Source: Istiophorus platypterus
Lineage: Eukaryota; Chordata; Actinopteri; Istiophoriformes; Istiophoridae
Reading direction: 5' to 3'
NCBI GenBank assembly: GCA_016859345.1
Contig: CM029121.1
Span: forward strand, 6,448,911-6,512,910
DNA length: 64,000 nucleotides
Below the pieces are notes generated by a model. That model was not told where the DNA came from. It saw only the letters and a list, made by a program, of their open reading frames with translations, and searched no databases. Positions within the stretch are counted from its first letter, which is position 1. Each line of letters starts with the position of its first letter. A program made the position numbers and the translations under genes. Positions 48,250-61,770 of this stretch are shown here, piece after piece.

Positions 48250-49164
48250 CACATGGTGATGAAGAGGGCAAGAGGGAGGGAGAGGGGAAAAGAAAGGGGC
48301 TAAGAGGATGAAAGCCAACAGGAAAAAAAAGGAGTGAACATAAAGGAAACGACTAAGAGCATGATATTTATTTTGTCAATCAACAGCAGCTACCAGACTA
48401 AAAACACACACCCACTCAAACCCGAACCCGAACCCACACACGCACACACAGACTGCCCCCCCCCACACACACACAGTAAGTGGCAGGCCAGAGTGCAGGA
48501 GGCTGTCTGTAATTTTGTTTCAGATTACATCCCTCCTACCTCTCCTTCTCTCCCTCTCTTGTAGAAAGTGATCTGTGGTTTTAATAAGAGTCTTGGCCTC
48601 ACAGGACTCAGCTGCTATCCTGACGACAGACACAGTGAGGTGTGTGTGTGCAGTTCTCTGCTTGAGAGGGTGATTCTCTGAATGTGTTGTGCCTGTGTAT
48701 GACAGCGGGTTGTGACAGACGGTAAGAGCTTAGCAGTGGGGAGATGTCCCACGGGAGCCAAACCAGTCACCCAAGGGCCCCTGCACTAACAGATGCACTT
48801 CTCCTCCCTGCCCCATGTTTTTCTCCTCTTCCCTTTCCCCTGTCTTTCACCTCCTCTCTGCACACTAAGTCTTACCTTCAATGTCAGACCCTTATCCTCT
48901 TCCTCACCTGGCTTCATCCTGTCCCCAATTATTCCTTTCCACTCCCGTTTAGTTCCTCCTACAGTTTCTCCTCCGTCTCCCCCTCCCTCCCTCCCTCCCA
49001 GCTAGAGAGGCTCCCTAGTAACCTCCCCTCTCCCCTACTGTGAGAGGAAAGCGAACAGACAAGAGTGCAGCTGTATGTGCTCAATTAACAGAGACCTGAC
49101 AAATACCTTTGGACAGAATATGCACAGTATCTTGCTCTACCTGTGCACGCACACACACAGACAG

Positions 49165-49345
49165 ACGCACGCAATTCCCAAGCCCCTTACTCTAACCTTA
49201 ACCATCACAAATAAATGCCTCACCCAAACACCAATTCTAACCTGAATCCCAAAAAAGGCCTAACCTTCCCACCTCCCTGCCCTTTGAAGTGAGGAACGGC
49301 CAAAATGTCCTTTCAATGGCAAAATGTCCTCTCTCACATACACAC
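49165..49345. mobile_element. Short MITE-like repeat, copy 3 (inverted)
   Basis: The core motif appears in reverse complement (CCCCTTACTCTAACCTTAAC, then CCCTTTGAAGTGAGGA and AAAATGTCCTCTCTCACA), flanked by CA-rich sequence. It has diverged more than the other two, and one terminal inverted repeat is poorly kept. Confidence 0.6.
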
Positions 49346-51872
49346 TCACAAACCATCTTGCACCCACACCATTTCACCATCTAAGAAGCGACTAGCTGGG
49401 TTAATGACTTGCTATTTGTCACTGACAGAGCCAGTTTCCATCCCCCTGCCTTGACTGACAGCTCCCTCGTTTACTCGGCGCCCACCTTCTCATCGCTTCC
49501 TCTTCCCCCTCAGCGGTTTTTACTGACATCTTTAACAATCACTTGCCCTCGCCCAATTCTCACTCACACCTACCATGAGCGTGTGGACACTTGTGACGTG
49601 TGCGTGTGTGCATAAGTGTAGGTGCACCAGGCAGCTTTTATATATAACTAAATCAACTGGACAATGGTGACACAGACAAAGGGCCTCCAAAGCCACTTTA
49701 AAACACTGTCCGAGTGTTGTAAGCTCTAAACACATCACAATGACCCAACCTTGGAAGTTTGTGGCCGGTAAGATAGCTTTTGGGATTCTGTAATGGGTTG
49801 TGTGTTTCTGTGTGTTTGTGTCTGTCTGTGTGCATTTGTTTGTGTGTGTGTTTGTGTGTGTGTGCGTGCCTGCCTGCGTGCATGCGTGTTCATGTGACAG
49901 AGCAGGGCCAGAGAATGTTCTCCATTTGATCTGTAGGAGGTTTTTTTCCGCTCCTCCTCTCCTCAGGGAGCCTCTGCTCCACATTCTGACTCCTACTGAG
50001 ACCCATCGACACTCCCCCGACTCGCGCTCTCACTCTGTCTCTCTCACACATACTGTACAAACAGAACACAGACCCACATGTACTAAAAGCAGTAGACACA
50101 CCTCATACATACACGTATTACACACCATAAGGACCTCAGCAAGTTAGTTTGAAAAGAGTCCCTTAACAATGTAGAATAGTTGGCAATTTCTTTCACAATG
50201 GACACTGCAGTTTACAGTTCCTCCGGAACATACCATGGTGAAGAAATTCAGAATTCATGCACAGTAACCTGTCATAAGAGTTACTACTGATAACTAACTA
50301 CCATACATACAACATATACAGTAATTACTGAGGACACACACTGACACACACATATACTGAGTATCTTATCCACAATTTAAAAGCAGAGCCATCACACTGG
50401 TTTAAAGCTGCAGTGGAACAGAATAACAAATGTATTGTCATTGGGGCACATAATCTCAATCACACACACACAACCAGCTGAGCAGTCAAGCTCATGCACA
50501 TTAATGTGGCATTACATTAACCAGATGTGTTGGGTCTGTGGGTATGTGCGTGTTTGAGTGGGTGTATACACATTTATGTATCATTGATCTGTGTCACTGT
50601 GTGTGTGTATGTGCGTGTTTGTCCAATTTCCACTCAAATTAATGGTGCCTCTTTATAGGCCTTCTGCTAGAGTGGCACTGAATTACTTGGTGCTTCACTC
50701 TCGCACCTGGGACCTATTCAATGTTATAGCCATAGCTAGCTGCTAGCTTGGGACCCGTTTGCTACAACAGTATAGTTAGCATTACAGATACCAGCGCTTT
50801 TTCTGCAGAGAATTCAGCACTAAGTAACTCAATTCTCAAGCCAGCACCTGGGAAACACAGATATACAGAGAATTTTCAATAATTGATCACTGACAGTGGA
50901 CAACATGTTTTCAGGAAACTTTCAAAGATTAGCACCAATGTTGAAATGTTCAAATGTCATGTTGCAGAGACTCAGCACAACTGCACCAGGCTGCAGCATA
51001 AGCATTTTGAGTATTAGTGTTACACTGGAGGTAATAAATGAGGACTTGCGCATATGCAACTTTATTTCACTGAATTTCCTGCAGCAATGAAACACTGTTG
51101 TTTTTGTTTTCTTTATTCAGGTTAAGATCAAAAATGTGTTCACTAAAGAGGTAAATAAAAGCTTATACATGTATTACAGCTATTTAAAGTGTAATATTTT
51201 GAGGCCTTCAGGTATCTCATGTCTTTTTTTATCTTCCTCATTACAAGGTGAACTTAAACGTATTAAACGTATTAAACGTCCAAATATAGACTATGGGGCT
51301 ACAACATTATGTAATAAGTAAAATTGTTTTTTTTTTTTCTTTAAATTAGATGGAGAAAAAAAAACAATGATCTCTGATTCACCTGAGTGAAGGTCTCTAC
51401 ATCACAAGAGCTTAGTTTCTCTATGGGAATGCAAGTTACATTTTTTTCCCTTCTTCTGGCTTGATCAGTGAACTGTTGGATTTTGTAGCAGTGTTTACCC
51501 AGCAACGTTTTGTGGTGACTACAGATTGGGAATTCTGGTTTTGGTTTGAGTCCAATGTGTTTTCTTGTCATAAATTTATTCTTCAATTTTTTTCAAAATG
51601 AAATCGAAATTATGATTATAAAAATAAGGCTTTGATTTGTTTGTTTTTTTTCATGCTGACGCAAAGCTAAAAAGCAAGCTAACATCACAGCTACATCATA
51701 GCTAGCGACTTCTGGCAAGATGGCCCCCGTCTGTCACCCCTAACCAAGATGGCTGATGTCTGAGTTGCTTGGTTCTGCTCTGGGACAAACACGCACCACC
51801 AAATTACAAAATGCATGAACACATTACCTCTCTCATGCAGATCTTGAGTGGCGTGTTTATTCCCAGTTGAGT

Positions 51873-51876
<4 letters not shown>

Positions 51877-51919
<43 letters not shown>
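51877..51919. repeat. (GT)n microsatellite
   Basis: About 21 units. Confidence 0.95.
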
Positions 51920-51926
<7 letters not shown>

Positions 51927-52490
51927 TGTACACTTGTCCCATGCTCTCCTACTAAACTGGCTCCCAGGGGTCTTCACCAGAGGACTTAAAAGGATTTTTT
52001 TAGTCCAAGTTTTTTAATTTAGCCTTCTTCTCAATGATAACCAGAAACCCATGGTCCTACCACTAACTTCATACACACGTACACTCCTCTGCATTTCCAC
52101 ATACACACAAACAGACAAATACATGCATGTGCAACCATATACACAACAGCATACACCAACACATGCATGAACCCAAGTACACAAGCCCCCTGCATGCAAG
52201 TGCACACACATCCCGCCAAGCTGTGGGATTACTCTGCAATCTCAACCACTCTTTCTCCAGGGAAAAACATGTTTTATCATTTCATTTCTTTCTTCTGCTC
52301 TCCCTCTCACCCTCCCCTTCCTCCCTCGGCTTTCTCGCTCAGCAACATGTAGCCCTCCCCAGACTCCTGTGCTGAAATCACAGGCCACATCCTGAGCTCT
52401 GATAGCAGCCCTGTGCTTTTGGCGGTGTGATTCTCTCTGAGTTTGTACTGTATGTGTGTCTGAAAGTGACATGGCACGCAGAAGTAAATG

Positions 52491-52494
<4 letters not shown>

Positions 52495-52530
<36 letters not shown>
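52495..52530. repeat. (TG)n microsatellite
   Basis: About 18 units. Confidence 0.95.
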
Positions 52531-52534
<4 letters not shown>

Positions 52535-53239
52535 TCTTGTGGGCCAGGGAGAAGAAACAAAAAAGAAGAAAAATTTTAAAAAGCCTAAACAAGTTTCCCA
52601 TTTTAAATATAAAGAAAGCAATTATCAATAGTTGCTTTTTAAGTTACATCATGGATTACTATGAGTTAGTACAGGTTTAAACTCATTCTACAGTGCGGTC
52701 AGCCCTTGCCAACAAGGCTTAAGTGGAGCAAGTCTGAACACTTATATCTGTAAGAAGAAAAAAAAATCATTTTGAGCTTAAGAGCAATCTTTGAAGTATT
52801 CCTGTTGTTTGCATGAATATAATTTACATAACATCAGTAAGTTCTTAGTTGTAATGAACCATTAGGTCACCAGGATGTGGCATTTAAGCTGTACACTGCA
52901 TAAAATTATTACACTGCACAGGACAGGGACCTTTGTCACCTGTCCTCGCTCTCCATCTAACTAAATATTTATCATTGCTCTTTACTGTACAGTCTCTAAA
53001 AAGACAAACACCTTTCTTCTCTTACTGCATCATCAAGCATCTTCAAAACACTAAGAGGGACTGGATGTCAAGCCAGCGGGTGAATAAGAGGTTGATAAGG
53101 CAGGGATCTTATCATCTACATTACACAGTCTTTGGAAACACTGTCTTTACCTGTTTCTCTTTTCCTCCTATCAAAAGTAAATACACACATACAAGCTAAG
53201 AGGCAGACCACTTTGCAGTAGCAAGAAATTGAAAGTGTG

Positions 53240-53350
53240 TGTGTGTGTTGGCTTGTTAAGCGAGCGTTTGGATTAATCTGTAGGAACCAGATGCCCCCGC
53301 CGCGTTCCTTTCAGCCCCTCCATTAATTACACCAGTACTAATAACGGCTT
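53240..53350. promoter_or_regulatory. Candidate conserved non-coding island near exon A
   Basis: Unique stretch beginning just after a TG run, with GGATTAATCTG (paired-like homeodomain core), CCCCCGCCGCGTTCC and CCATTAATTACACC. It lies about 430 bp 3' of exon A on the transcript. Confidence 0.3.
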
Positions 53351-53774
53351 TTGTGGGTGTGTATGTGTCTGCACTTGTGTGCAAAAGCCTGTCCCTGTGG
53401 GACATATGGCTATAACTGAATCCAATAGCTATAGGTATTCAGAAACAGGGGAGGGCCTGAATAACCAAGGAACCTTTAAAGATGGGTGATTCTGCATGAT
53501 GCAACTAAACCATTTAATCTGTACCTTAGACTGGAAGCAAAGCATCCTACCCACTGAAAAACATGCAAATATAAACCAGATATAAAGTTACTTTTATACC
53601 ATATTTTCATTATTTGCCTTAAAGGTTTTAAATTTGTTTACTTTTTAAAAGATATAGATTATTTGATAAGAGGACTGACTCAGGTTTTGCAAAAGAGATC
53701 AGAAATATACCGTGATGCATACCCAGTCAATTAGAATACACAAATAAAATCACAGTCCACATTAACAGTCTTAC

Positions 53775-53984
53775 CAGCTGGGCAATGGTTGGTTCTGTGT
53801 TCAGTGAGCTCTGCCAGACAGTCAAAGTCCTGCTGACAGTTGTCACAGGTGAAGATGGACTCGTCGTCCAAGTCATCATCATGGTCTCGTTCATCACGGT
53901 CATCATGCTCCTCTTGTTCTCCATCTTCGGCACTAGTCCCCTGACCTTCTTTGGGCTCTGCCTCTCTGTCAGATGCTGGAACTT
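53775..53984 (-). CDS. znf423: znf423 exon A: acidic N-terminal region and first zinc finger
   Basis: 210 bp. The acceptor is tcctcAG before 53984 and the donor is G|GTAAG after 53775. The exon starts with two bases of a split codon and ends in phase 1. It encodes a strongly acidic, probably disordered stretch (runs of E, D, H and R ending DDDLDDESIF). The first finger follows, CDNC...H-X4-H in CDNCQQDFDCLAELTEH. It ends ...NHCPA, where the mammalian protein has HRCPG. A 28.5-kb intron separates it from the next exon. It corresponds to the end of the small exon that precedes the large zinc-finger exon in mammals. Confidence 0.95.
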
Positions 53985-56939
53985 CTGAGGATACAAACAG
54001 TACATTCGACTAAAAAGACTCACTTAAATTTCTCAAGATGCTGCATACTGATTTATGAACCCCTGTAGTTCCTGATTTATTACCCAGGTCAGTTGTTGTC
54101 TTTATTTTTCCTAACACTTGCTTGAAGTTGTCTTCGCATTAAGACTAGGATCTCATTGAAATAATCCTTGTCCTTTCCTTATTTTATTATGTTTTAATTT
54201 GTCATTTTGGGCTAGTTTTTACCTGCAGAAATTACTTTTTCATTGTCTGTATTTCACCAACAAAATTTGCCATTTGACTTAACTGTACTCAGTGTGTGGA
54301 ACATCACTTTAGAATTTGACGGCGTGTATGTGAATGTGTGTGTCCTGGTAGCAGACAGGCAGAGTGTGAGAAGGGACCACTGGAAGGTTGTGTCAGCCCA
54401 ATCCTCACTGCTCCATTGTATCTCCATTTTCACACCTTATTATCACATTATAAACGCTGAGGATCCAATAGGACTTACACTGAAGACACTTGGTTGAGAG
54501 AGGAGAGGAGGAGAGCGGTACCAGAGGGAGGAGGTAGGGGAGAGTAGGGGAGAGTAATATACAGTAAGTGTAAGAAAATGAAAGGAGGGACAAAAACAAA
54601 TACTGGGGGAAAGATGTTTGAGGGGAAAAGTGAACTGAATTTAAATGCCTACAGATTAGGTGAAAGAAATTAAATTTTCGCTTTGTTCTTCCATTCACTA
54701 TGTCTGCAACAGCGGCCCACTATCTTTTGTCTCAAATCATTTAACCTCAAATCGATACCAGAAAAAAATTTAATCAGTCTAACGATACTGTTTAAAGAAA
54801 ATTATATTTAATAATGAGGAAAGAGTTACTAGTAGAAAATGGGCAAAGGTTTAAAAAAAAGTATGAAAATTCTACAACAATAAAGCAATTCAGTGCCACA
54901 TGATCACTAAGACAGTCTCCAAAATGACCACAGAATACACTAAACAGAGAAATGAAACTGAAAATAGTATTTGCAAAGGATTCGTTGCAGGGCTATTGGA
55001 TTGATTGTATATAGTACATGCACCTAATAAATGCATAACTCAGTAACGTTAAATGCCTATTACTAAATTTGAAGTGTTGGCGATTAAAGAAGATCAATAA
55101 TCTTCATTACTTTTACTTCTTATAGAGAGTGCAGTTGTTGGTCAAAAAGGATTGAACTCGAATTCAGTTTCACCCAATAGGAGCTTTAAACATCATTTTA
55201 TGTGTATAAGCTGAATAAAGTGCATTTCTCTATTGTCACATGCTATTCTTTACAGTTTTATTATTAGAATAAAAATCAACCAAAGCATAGTTGTCAGCTC
55301 AGCATCCAAATACCTGTGCAGATACAATTAATAAAATCATTCCACTGATTTTCCAAGTGATCATTACAGGTCCACTAAAACAAAGAGCAAAACAGACATA
55401 ATAGCTTAGTTTTTTTAGGGGAGAAAGTGTGTCTGTGAGTGAGCATAAGAAAGATTATAGTGAGGTGCACAGGCTCAATCCCACTCTGATTTATTATGGG
55501 AGAGGTGTGGTGGGAAAGAGGGATAGGGGGATACCGGGAGTTGGGGAATGGGGGATTGAGGTTGATGGGGTGTTTAGAGGGCTGTAGGAGAGGAAGACAG
55601 TGATGGAGGGAGAGACAGAAGGAATAGATGAAGGCATGGGGAAGAAGACAGGGAGGGTGTTGGCCATCTGTCCAGTGGTGAGAGCACCGTCTGGCCAGGG
55701 AGAGAAAGTGGCCCCTTGGCTGACAAAATGCTCGAACACGTACAGGCATGCTCACATATACACATCGCATGTATGCACACATGTATGCAGGTCTTTATGC
55801 ACTTACACACAAATGTATGCAGACACATGCTAACACAAATACATACAGTAAATTCGTGTGTGCTTGAATGTAAATATCTGAAGCCATGTAGTAAGATTGA
55901 CAACAATTCTACTAAATATAATTAGGATGTGATGGCGACATTTCTGTAGTTTCTCTAATAACTTCAGTAAATGGAAAGCACAGGATCAGATCATTTGCCG
56001 CAGCTGCTTCAGCAAAATGAAAATATGTTCTTTAGTTTACCAAATGAATAAAACAGCACGAGCACTTTTTTATGCTTCTGGTTGCTCTCTTTCAGTATGT
56101 TGCACATTAACTTACAAGGAACCAAGTCTGATCCAATCATTTAAACTCCATGACAAAGATGATGATGGTAAAGTCCAGAACTATAGGATGTTTAGACAAA
56201 TAATTACATATAGCCTAATTTATTTTTCACCTACATATGTTATTCCTGTCACTATTAACTCTTTTATAAGTAAAAATACAGAATTCTAACATACATAAGA
56301 ATGCTTCTCATTATGGAGTTGGAGTTGTAGTTATGTTGCACAACATACTGCAATGCAAAAATTAGGTGAGAGAAAATAATTTCAAATAATTTTGTGGCAT
56401 GCCAACCAAGTTTTAACATCATCATCTAAGATCTTTGAGCACTTGTTTTCTTCTTGTTTATGCATCCTTTTATTTGGACTTCAGCCCTTGAAAACTGTGC
56501 AGTGGGATAAAGGGAGATACATGGATGTGAGGAAAGAGGAACATAAAAGGCTGACAGAGGTTAACACAGTTGGTGGTGTCTCTATTTGCACATGGTTCTG
56601 TATGGTACACCCTAACCATCCACCTCACTCCACACATGGACCAGATAATTAAGTGTCCTCTTATGGATCTCAAACAGAAGTAGATGGGGGCCTTAAAAAG
56701 AGTATGATCACTGTGAGCTCTACCTAGATACTGTATCTGCTATGATCATCAAAATTCTCAAACGGTGGAAATAGATCCCCTGAATAGGCCACAGTGTGTG
56801 TCTGTAAATTTGTGTGTCTTTTCATTGTGTTCTTACCATGGTGTCATGAAGTTGCACACACTTGGTCAGTTAAATTTGACAACAAATCTGTCCCTCTCTA
56901 TTTGCCCTTGCATCCACACTAAACCAGCATCTGTACTGT

Positions 56940-57850
56940 AAAGCTCCGTCCTATCAGTTTTGCAGCATCCTGCTACTTCTATCAGCAGTCACGTCATCAA
57001 TAAACACCAGTGACCCAGTTCCACTGGCAGCCATACATGCCCCTTTCATAACACTGTCTCCACCATGTCTGACAGATGATGTGGTGGCTTTGGATGAGCC
57101 GTTCCTTTCCTTCTCCATACCCTCCTCGTCCAACGATGCTGGCTTTTTCAGATGTTTTCTGGAAAGGTCTAATCCAGCCTCTCTGTTCTTGAGTGTTGGC
57201 ACTGGTTTGCACCTTGTGGTTAACCTTCTGTATTTACATCCATGAAGGCATCTCTTGATTGTAGACTTTGAGAATAATGCGCCTACCACCTGGAGAGTGT
57301 TATTGACCTGACTAGATATCATGAAGGGTTTTTATTCACCATGGAAAGAATTCTGCAGTCATCTACTTTTCTCCACCGTCTTCCGTGGTCTTTCAGTCTT
57401 TTGGATGTTGCTGAGGTCACAAGTTTGTACTTTCTTTCTAAGAATTTACCAAATTGTTGATTTGGCCACTTCTCAAGTTTCTTCCATCTGTCTGATTTAT
57501 TTGTGTGTTTTGTTTTCTCAGCCTAATGATGCCTCCTTCATTTGAATCAGCACCCCCTTAGAACACATATTAAAAGTTCCCATAAAGAGCTACCAAATGC
57601 AAAGTCAACACTTGGAATCAACTGCAGATCTTTTACCTGCTTCATTTATCATGAAATGATGAGGGAAAAAGCCTCACCTGACCATGAAACTGATTAGTTT
57701 TCAATTCTTCAATTACTGTTGAACCTTTGAAAATGAGGGACTATGTATAAAAATGGCAGTTAATGTGATTTTTCTGTGACACTCCTTGAATTAAAGCTGA
57801 AAGCCTATACTTCAATCACTTTCCACATACTTATGCACCTAACTGTATTT
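56940..57850 (-). mobile_element. Decayed Tc1-like transposon fragment 2 (different family)
   Basis: The right end (about 57820-57850) holds a terminal-repeat-like motif, minus strand CAGTTAGGTGCATAAGTA. Going down the minus strand, a degenerate helix-turn-helix region is followed by a frame at 57322-56954. That frame has Tc1 transposase motifs: KSTIKRCLHGCKYR, TRCKPVPTLKNREA, KHLKKPA, then TTSSVRHGGDSVM and CMAASGTGSLVFIDDV. Sequence between KHLKKPA and TTSSV is shortened or frameshifted, removing the first catalytic aspartate region. The element breaks off after DRSSRM, so the 3' half is missing. Confidence 0.85.
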
Positions 57851-58311
57851 CCATACAAAACACAATACAGCTGTTGTTCTTAATCAATAGGTTTATGTGG
57901 TCAAAAGCATAAAATAGTGAATTAACAGACATCTCAGAGCAGCAGCATGGGAGCTACTGTTCACCTTGGTTTACAAGCAGCATTTATGATCACTATTTCC
58001 TACCCATTCATTTGTCTAACACAGAACAATGTTCTTTGGTGTGTTTCGTTTTGTTTGTTTTAAAACCACCTGATTATGTGAATATGAAGCAAGTAGTTTT
58101 CACATTTAACCACTGTTTTTAGATAAAGTATATCTACTTTAAACTAGCTTTACAGTTTTATAAACCAAACTTTCTTCATCTTTCTTACAAAACTCCCTTA
58201 CATCTCCATTCTCCTTCTCTAAAATACCCCACCCCCACCACACCAGAAAGAAGCAGCAGGCCTACTTAATGAAAGCAGGCAACTCCCATGAGTGCTCAGG
58301 GTGCAGAGGGG

Positions 58312-58354
58312 TGTGTGTGTGTGTCTATGTGTATGTGTGTGTGTGTGTGTGTGT
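58312..58354. repeat. Interrupted (GT)n microsatellite
   Basis: GT repeat with CTAT and AT interruptions. Confidence 0.92.
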
Positions 58355-58835
58355 GCCGGGGTATTGATTGAATAGTATGACAGTGGTCCCTGGCAAACAG
58401 TATGCGTGCACCATCCACTCGCAGTCTCTCTTTCTTTCACACACAAAATCACTCACCAACAAACACACACCCATCAGCAGGATACGGCTGTAGTCACTCA
58501 CAGACACAGAAACACACACATGTACACACTCCCTCTACAGAGAACCATTATCTCTGAGTCACAGACTGTCCCTATGCCAGGAATAACTGCACACTCTCTC
58601 ACACAAACACAAAAAAACACACACATACACAAACATAAACTCTTCAGTCCCAAACCCAGACACCCTGTTTTATTCTTACATCATCCACAGAGGCACACGA
58701 TAAATCAAAATCAAATCCTGAACTTAAACTATAGAATATATTAAAAAAGAAATACAAATTTCACTACTCATTGAAAGCCACAGCAACAGGCACAATAAGA
58801 CTAATACTTTTCACCTAAAAGCATTTGTTTCAGAA

Positions 58836-59014
58836 GAGTGGTTTTCTACCAGTCCTTGAGTCACAGAGCCCTGCTGATTTTTATTCTAGCCGTGTAATGA
58901 GGGACTGAATCACACCTGGGATGCACAGTGAATGCAATTAAATGAAATTAACTAGCTGGTAGGATAGAAACCAGCAGTAGTCTGGGTCCTAGAGACTAGG
59001 ATTGAAACCCACTG
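58836..59014. mobile_element. Palindromic MITE-like repeat
   Basis: About 180 bp whose two ends are imperfect inverted copies. The left begins GTGGTTTTCTACCAGTCC and the right end read in reverse is GTGGGTTTCAATCCTAGT. Inner segments (CCCTGCTGATTTTTATTCTA versus CTGCTGGTTTCTATCCTA) also pair. The layout resembles a common fish fold-back repeat found between unique sequences. Non-coding. Confidence 0.6.
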
Positions 59015-59638
59015 TTTAGGTCCGCAAGAAGAAAAGGGGTGTTTATTTGCAAAAAAAATAAATAAACAAATAGAGTCTCTTTTTGAATTATCACTTCCTT
59101 ATCTACAGTAAAATCCATATTCCGTATTTAAATGTCAATATTGCATCCTAAACATGTAAGTGTGTGGTTAAATGTTTCTATATGGGCACTATATTCCCAT
59201 CAAAGTGCAAAAGAACACCATTATCTGTCTTGCAGCTCATAAAACAGCTAATAAAACAGCCTGAAAACCTAAATGAATGACAGTGTCACATATATATTTT
59301 TATCAATGATTACATACTGTAGAGCAACAGCATCATGAAAGCTTAAAGATACTGTTTATAGTTGCTTGCTATTCTGACCATTGAAAGATTGATCTCGGGC
59401 CATTACACATGCAGGGACAATAAACTGACCCTTATGACATTCCACAGTCTTATGGGCTATTTTTAAGACAGTTTTTATATGCAAGCTCATGTGTATGACA
59501 GCATGTAACACGAGGTAGCATGTGGAGAAATGTGGAGATGTCTTTATACTGTGCATCTCCTGAGGAAAGGTAATAAGAAATATTCTAGGCTGTACCCACC
59601 AGCCTCTGTAATCCGATGACAATGGGCTGTTTATAAAC

Positions 59639-59692
59639 ATATATATATATATAAAATATATATAAAAATATATATATATATATAAATAAATA
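59639..59692. repeat. (AT)n microsatellite, interrupted
   Basis: AT repeat with AAA interruptions. Confidence 0.93.
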
Positions 59693-61544
59693 TAAAACTG
59701 GCTACCTCAGGAATAATGAGGTCACTTTGCAAATCTGCAGAAAAGTTATATGCAGGTGGCATGTGTGTATGGTGTAATGGAGCATGTGCTGTGTGTACAC
59801 GTGTGTGTGTTTGTGCACACCCTGAGTAATTAGATAAAGAGAAGTGAATTAGCAGAGTCCACAGTGCAGAATGATGTTACACAGCCTAACCACGCCTATT
59901 TGAGACCCACTAATCACAACTCGTTAGACTCACAGGAGAGCATGTGTGTATATTTGTGTTTGTTCATAGCGGGTGTATTTGTTTCTTTGTGTGCATGTTT
60001 GTGTGATGGCATGCATGTGTGCACAAGTGTGCATTTCTGTGTTTGTTCTCTCATTACCCATGTTAAAACGAGTTCATTGAGGTAATTAGTGAGCTAAATG
60101 ATAATAAATCATTAGCATACTGCACAGAACAGGAAAAGTCAGAGACAAAAACAGAGGTTTTCTTCTCTATCCCCCAAAAAGTGGGCTATACTGTAAATTG
60201 AACCCTAAACACTGGAACAAAACACACTCAATGTGCATACACTCCATCCTGTCTGACCGGTTGTTTCATGGCGCTGTCAGGAGTAGTTACAAGCTACTGT
60301 AAACACAAACTTGAGCACCGAAAATTCAAACACAGTCAGCATGACCACCATGCAGCTCTATATATCCTGTGGGAAGAAAACTGGGGAAGTAATGAACTCT
60401 GGGAAGTATTCCTGAACTGCCCCAGGGTGATAGAAGTGTACGAAAAGAGTGCCAGGGCCAGACGGAAGAGTTAAAGGGGAATAAAACATACTGTAACACT
60501 GCAAAGGTAAAGCAGTTATTCAAGTGTTAGATTTGGCAGCCAGGAGCTGGTACTGTGGCCTGTCTGGGACACACTCCGCAGCTCAGAGAGATGTATATCT
60601 GCCAGGCAAGCATGCATAAAACATACACACGTCTATGTCTGTGTGAGCCTAAAACAGCCTTCAAAAGTTGGAAAAAATTGTGTGTGGAGCTTCCGGGAGA
60701 ATGTTTAGAAACCAAACACTCTCAACACAAGGCTTCCATTCTGCTCCACATCATACTCCACTCTGGTCCAGGATTCTCAGGCACCTGGCTGGGCACCACC
60801 ACCTTCAGGAGGGCAAAGAACCAGCCACGAGGCTAAAATGAGACCTGCATCACATGGCTTGGTTAGAGTGCCCAGGGCAGAGATTATTTAGTCAGAACCT
60901 AGGTAATTTAAACAATATCTGCTATGCTGCACATTAGAGAGGGGTATACTGAAGATACTCACAATCATATCTTGCGAAAAGTCAAAAGATTTCTGGTTGT
61001 TCTTATGCAGTAGTATGTTAAAAGTCCAACTGTGTGGAATTTAAGCAGGTTCACTGTAAACACTAGACACAGACAGAAAGTTTTGCACTTATTTTATTGT
61101 TCTTCAATCAGGATTCACCCTGAGGAGACTGGGCCACACAGACCTCTTACAGGAGTTTTGTACAATGTGCCATCACAGCCTTCAACAAAGTACACTAGAA
61201 ACCATTTTCACCTGTTATGGAGGAAAAGCACAGGTGTTACTAACATTAACGGTGGCTCTGTCCCATTCAACTGTCCCATTGACCCATGACAGTCCAACAG
61301 GGAGCCAGCATGAACAATACCAAGACTCTGAAGCTGTTAAGTGACATTCAGCCAGTAAATTTACTATTTACACAAGTGCTTTTTCTACTGTGACATGTCA
61401 AAATATATCACAGGCCAATGTTCTGCTTCACTTCATTTTTAACGAGTATTTTTTGGTACACAATCTGAAAAGAAACTTCCCCTCATGAATCCATTTATCT
61501 ACCTATATGTCTGACATTGAGCGTCCACTGACATTCCGTTTTCA

Positions 61545-61770
61545 CTGAATTAGGTACACACAGCGGACACTAATACAGCGTAATACAAAATCCCTGCAAT
61601 AATTCCTATATTGTAATGTTATTTTCTGTTACATTGTTTTACAGAACTGCTGATTCTATTTGATTATGGTCCTTTAGGAGGCTGTATTTTGTGTTACTAT
61701 TGAACTATAAAGCCTTATTAACCTATTAACATGGTTCTGCGTATAATATACAGTATACATTATACTGTAA
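61545..61770 (+). repeat. Short interspersed repeat fragment, copy 2
   Basis: GAATTAGGTACACACAGCGG, TAATACAAAATCCCTGCAAT and GAGGCTGTATTTTGTGTTAC resemble a fish repeat that starts next to ATTAGGTACAC. It shares the TAATACAAxATxCCTGCAxTAA motif with 3460-3570. Confidence 0.45.

Larger units (their letters stand above)
46701..53774. other. Large intron A/B, 5' quarter: no coding exon seen
   Basis: Contains CA and TG tracts, strongly purine-rich blocks (47040-47140, 47697-47935), a pyrimidine-rich block (48780-49050), a further MITE-like repeat copy (49165-49345) and two unique islands (47145-47400, 53240-53350). No splice-bounded coding exon was recognised. Confidence 0.75.
15170..53984 (-). 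other. znf423: znf423 gene body: 16 internal coding exons, both ends off-window
   Basis: Nuclear multi-zinc-finger transcription factor. In mammals it binds DNA through different finger groups, acts with SMADs in BMP responses, and pairs with EBF/Olf-1 factors. The translated exons match the ZNF423 order from the first finger (ESIFTCDNCQQDF) to TYQCIKCQMTFE. The last finger reads MTFETEREIQIH, as in ZNF423 (MTFENEREIQIH) and unlike the ZNF521 paralogue. Sixteen exons totalling 3,954 nt give about 1,317 uninterrupted codons, and all 15 joins keep frame with GT donors and AG acceptors. About 28 fingers are present. The N-terminal exons with the NuRD-binding motif and the C-terminal exon(s) with the last fingers were not found. 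Mammalian ZNF423 has about 1,280 residues in total, so this fish protein is longer, mostly through Gly/Ser-rich linkers. Identity is recognised from memory of the family, not from a search. Confidence 0.96.

Noticed and set aside
47691..48254. 187-codon minus-strand frame
   Set aside because: Reads through a purine-rich tract as Ser/Leu/Pro repeats. No domain or conservation cue.
60555..60836. 93-codon plus-strand frame
   Set aside because: No recognisable domain, intronic position, and length within chance expectation.
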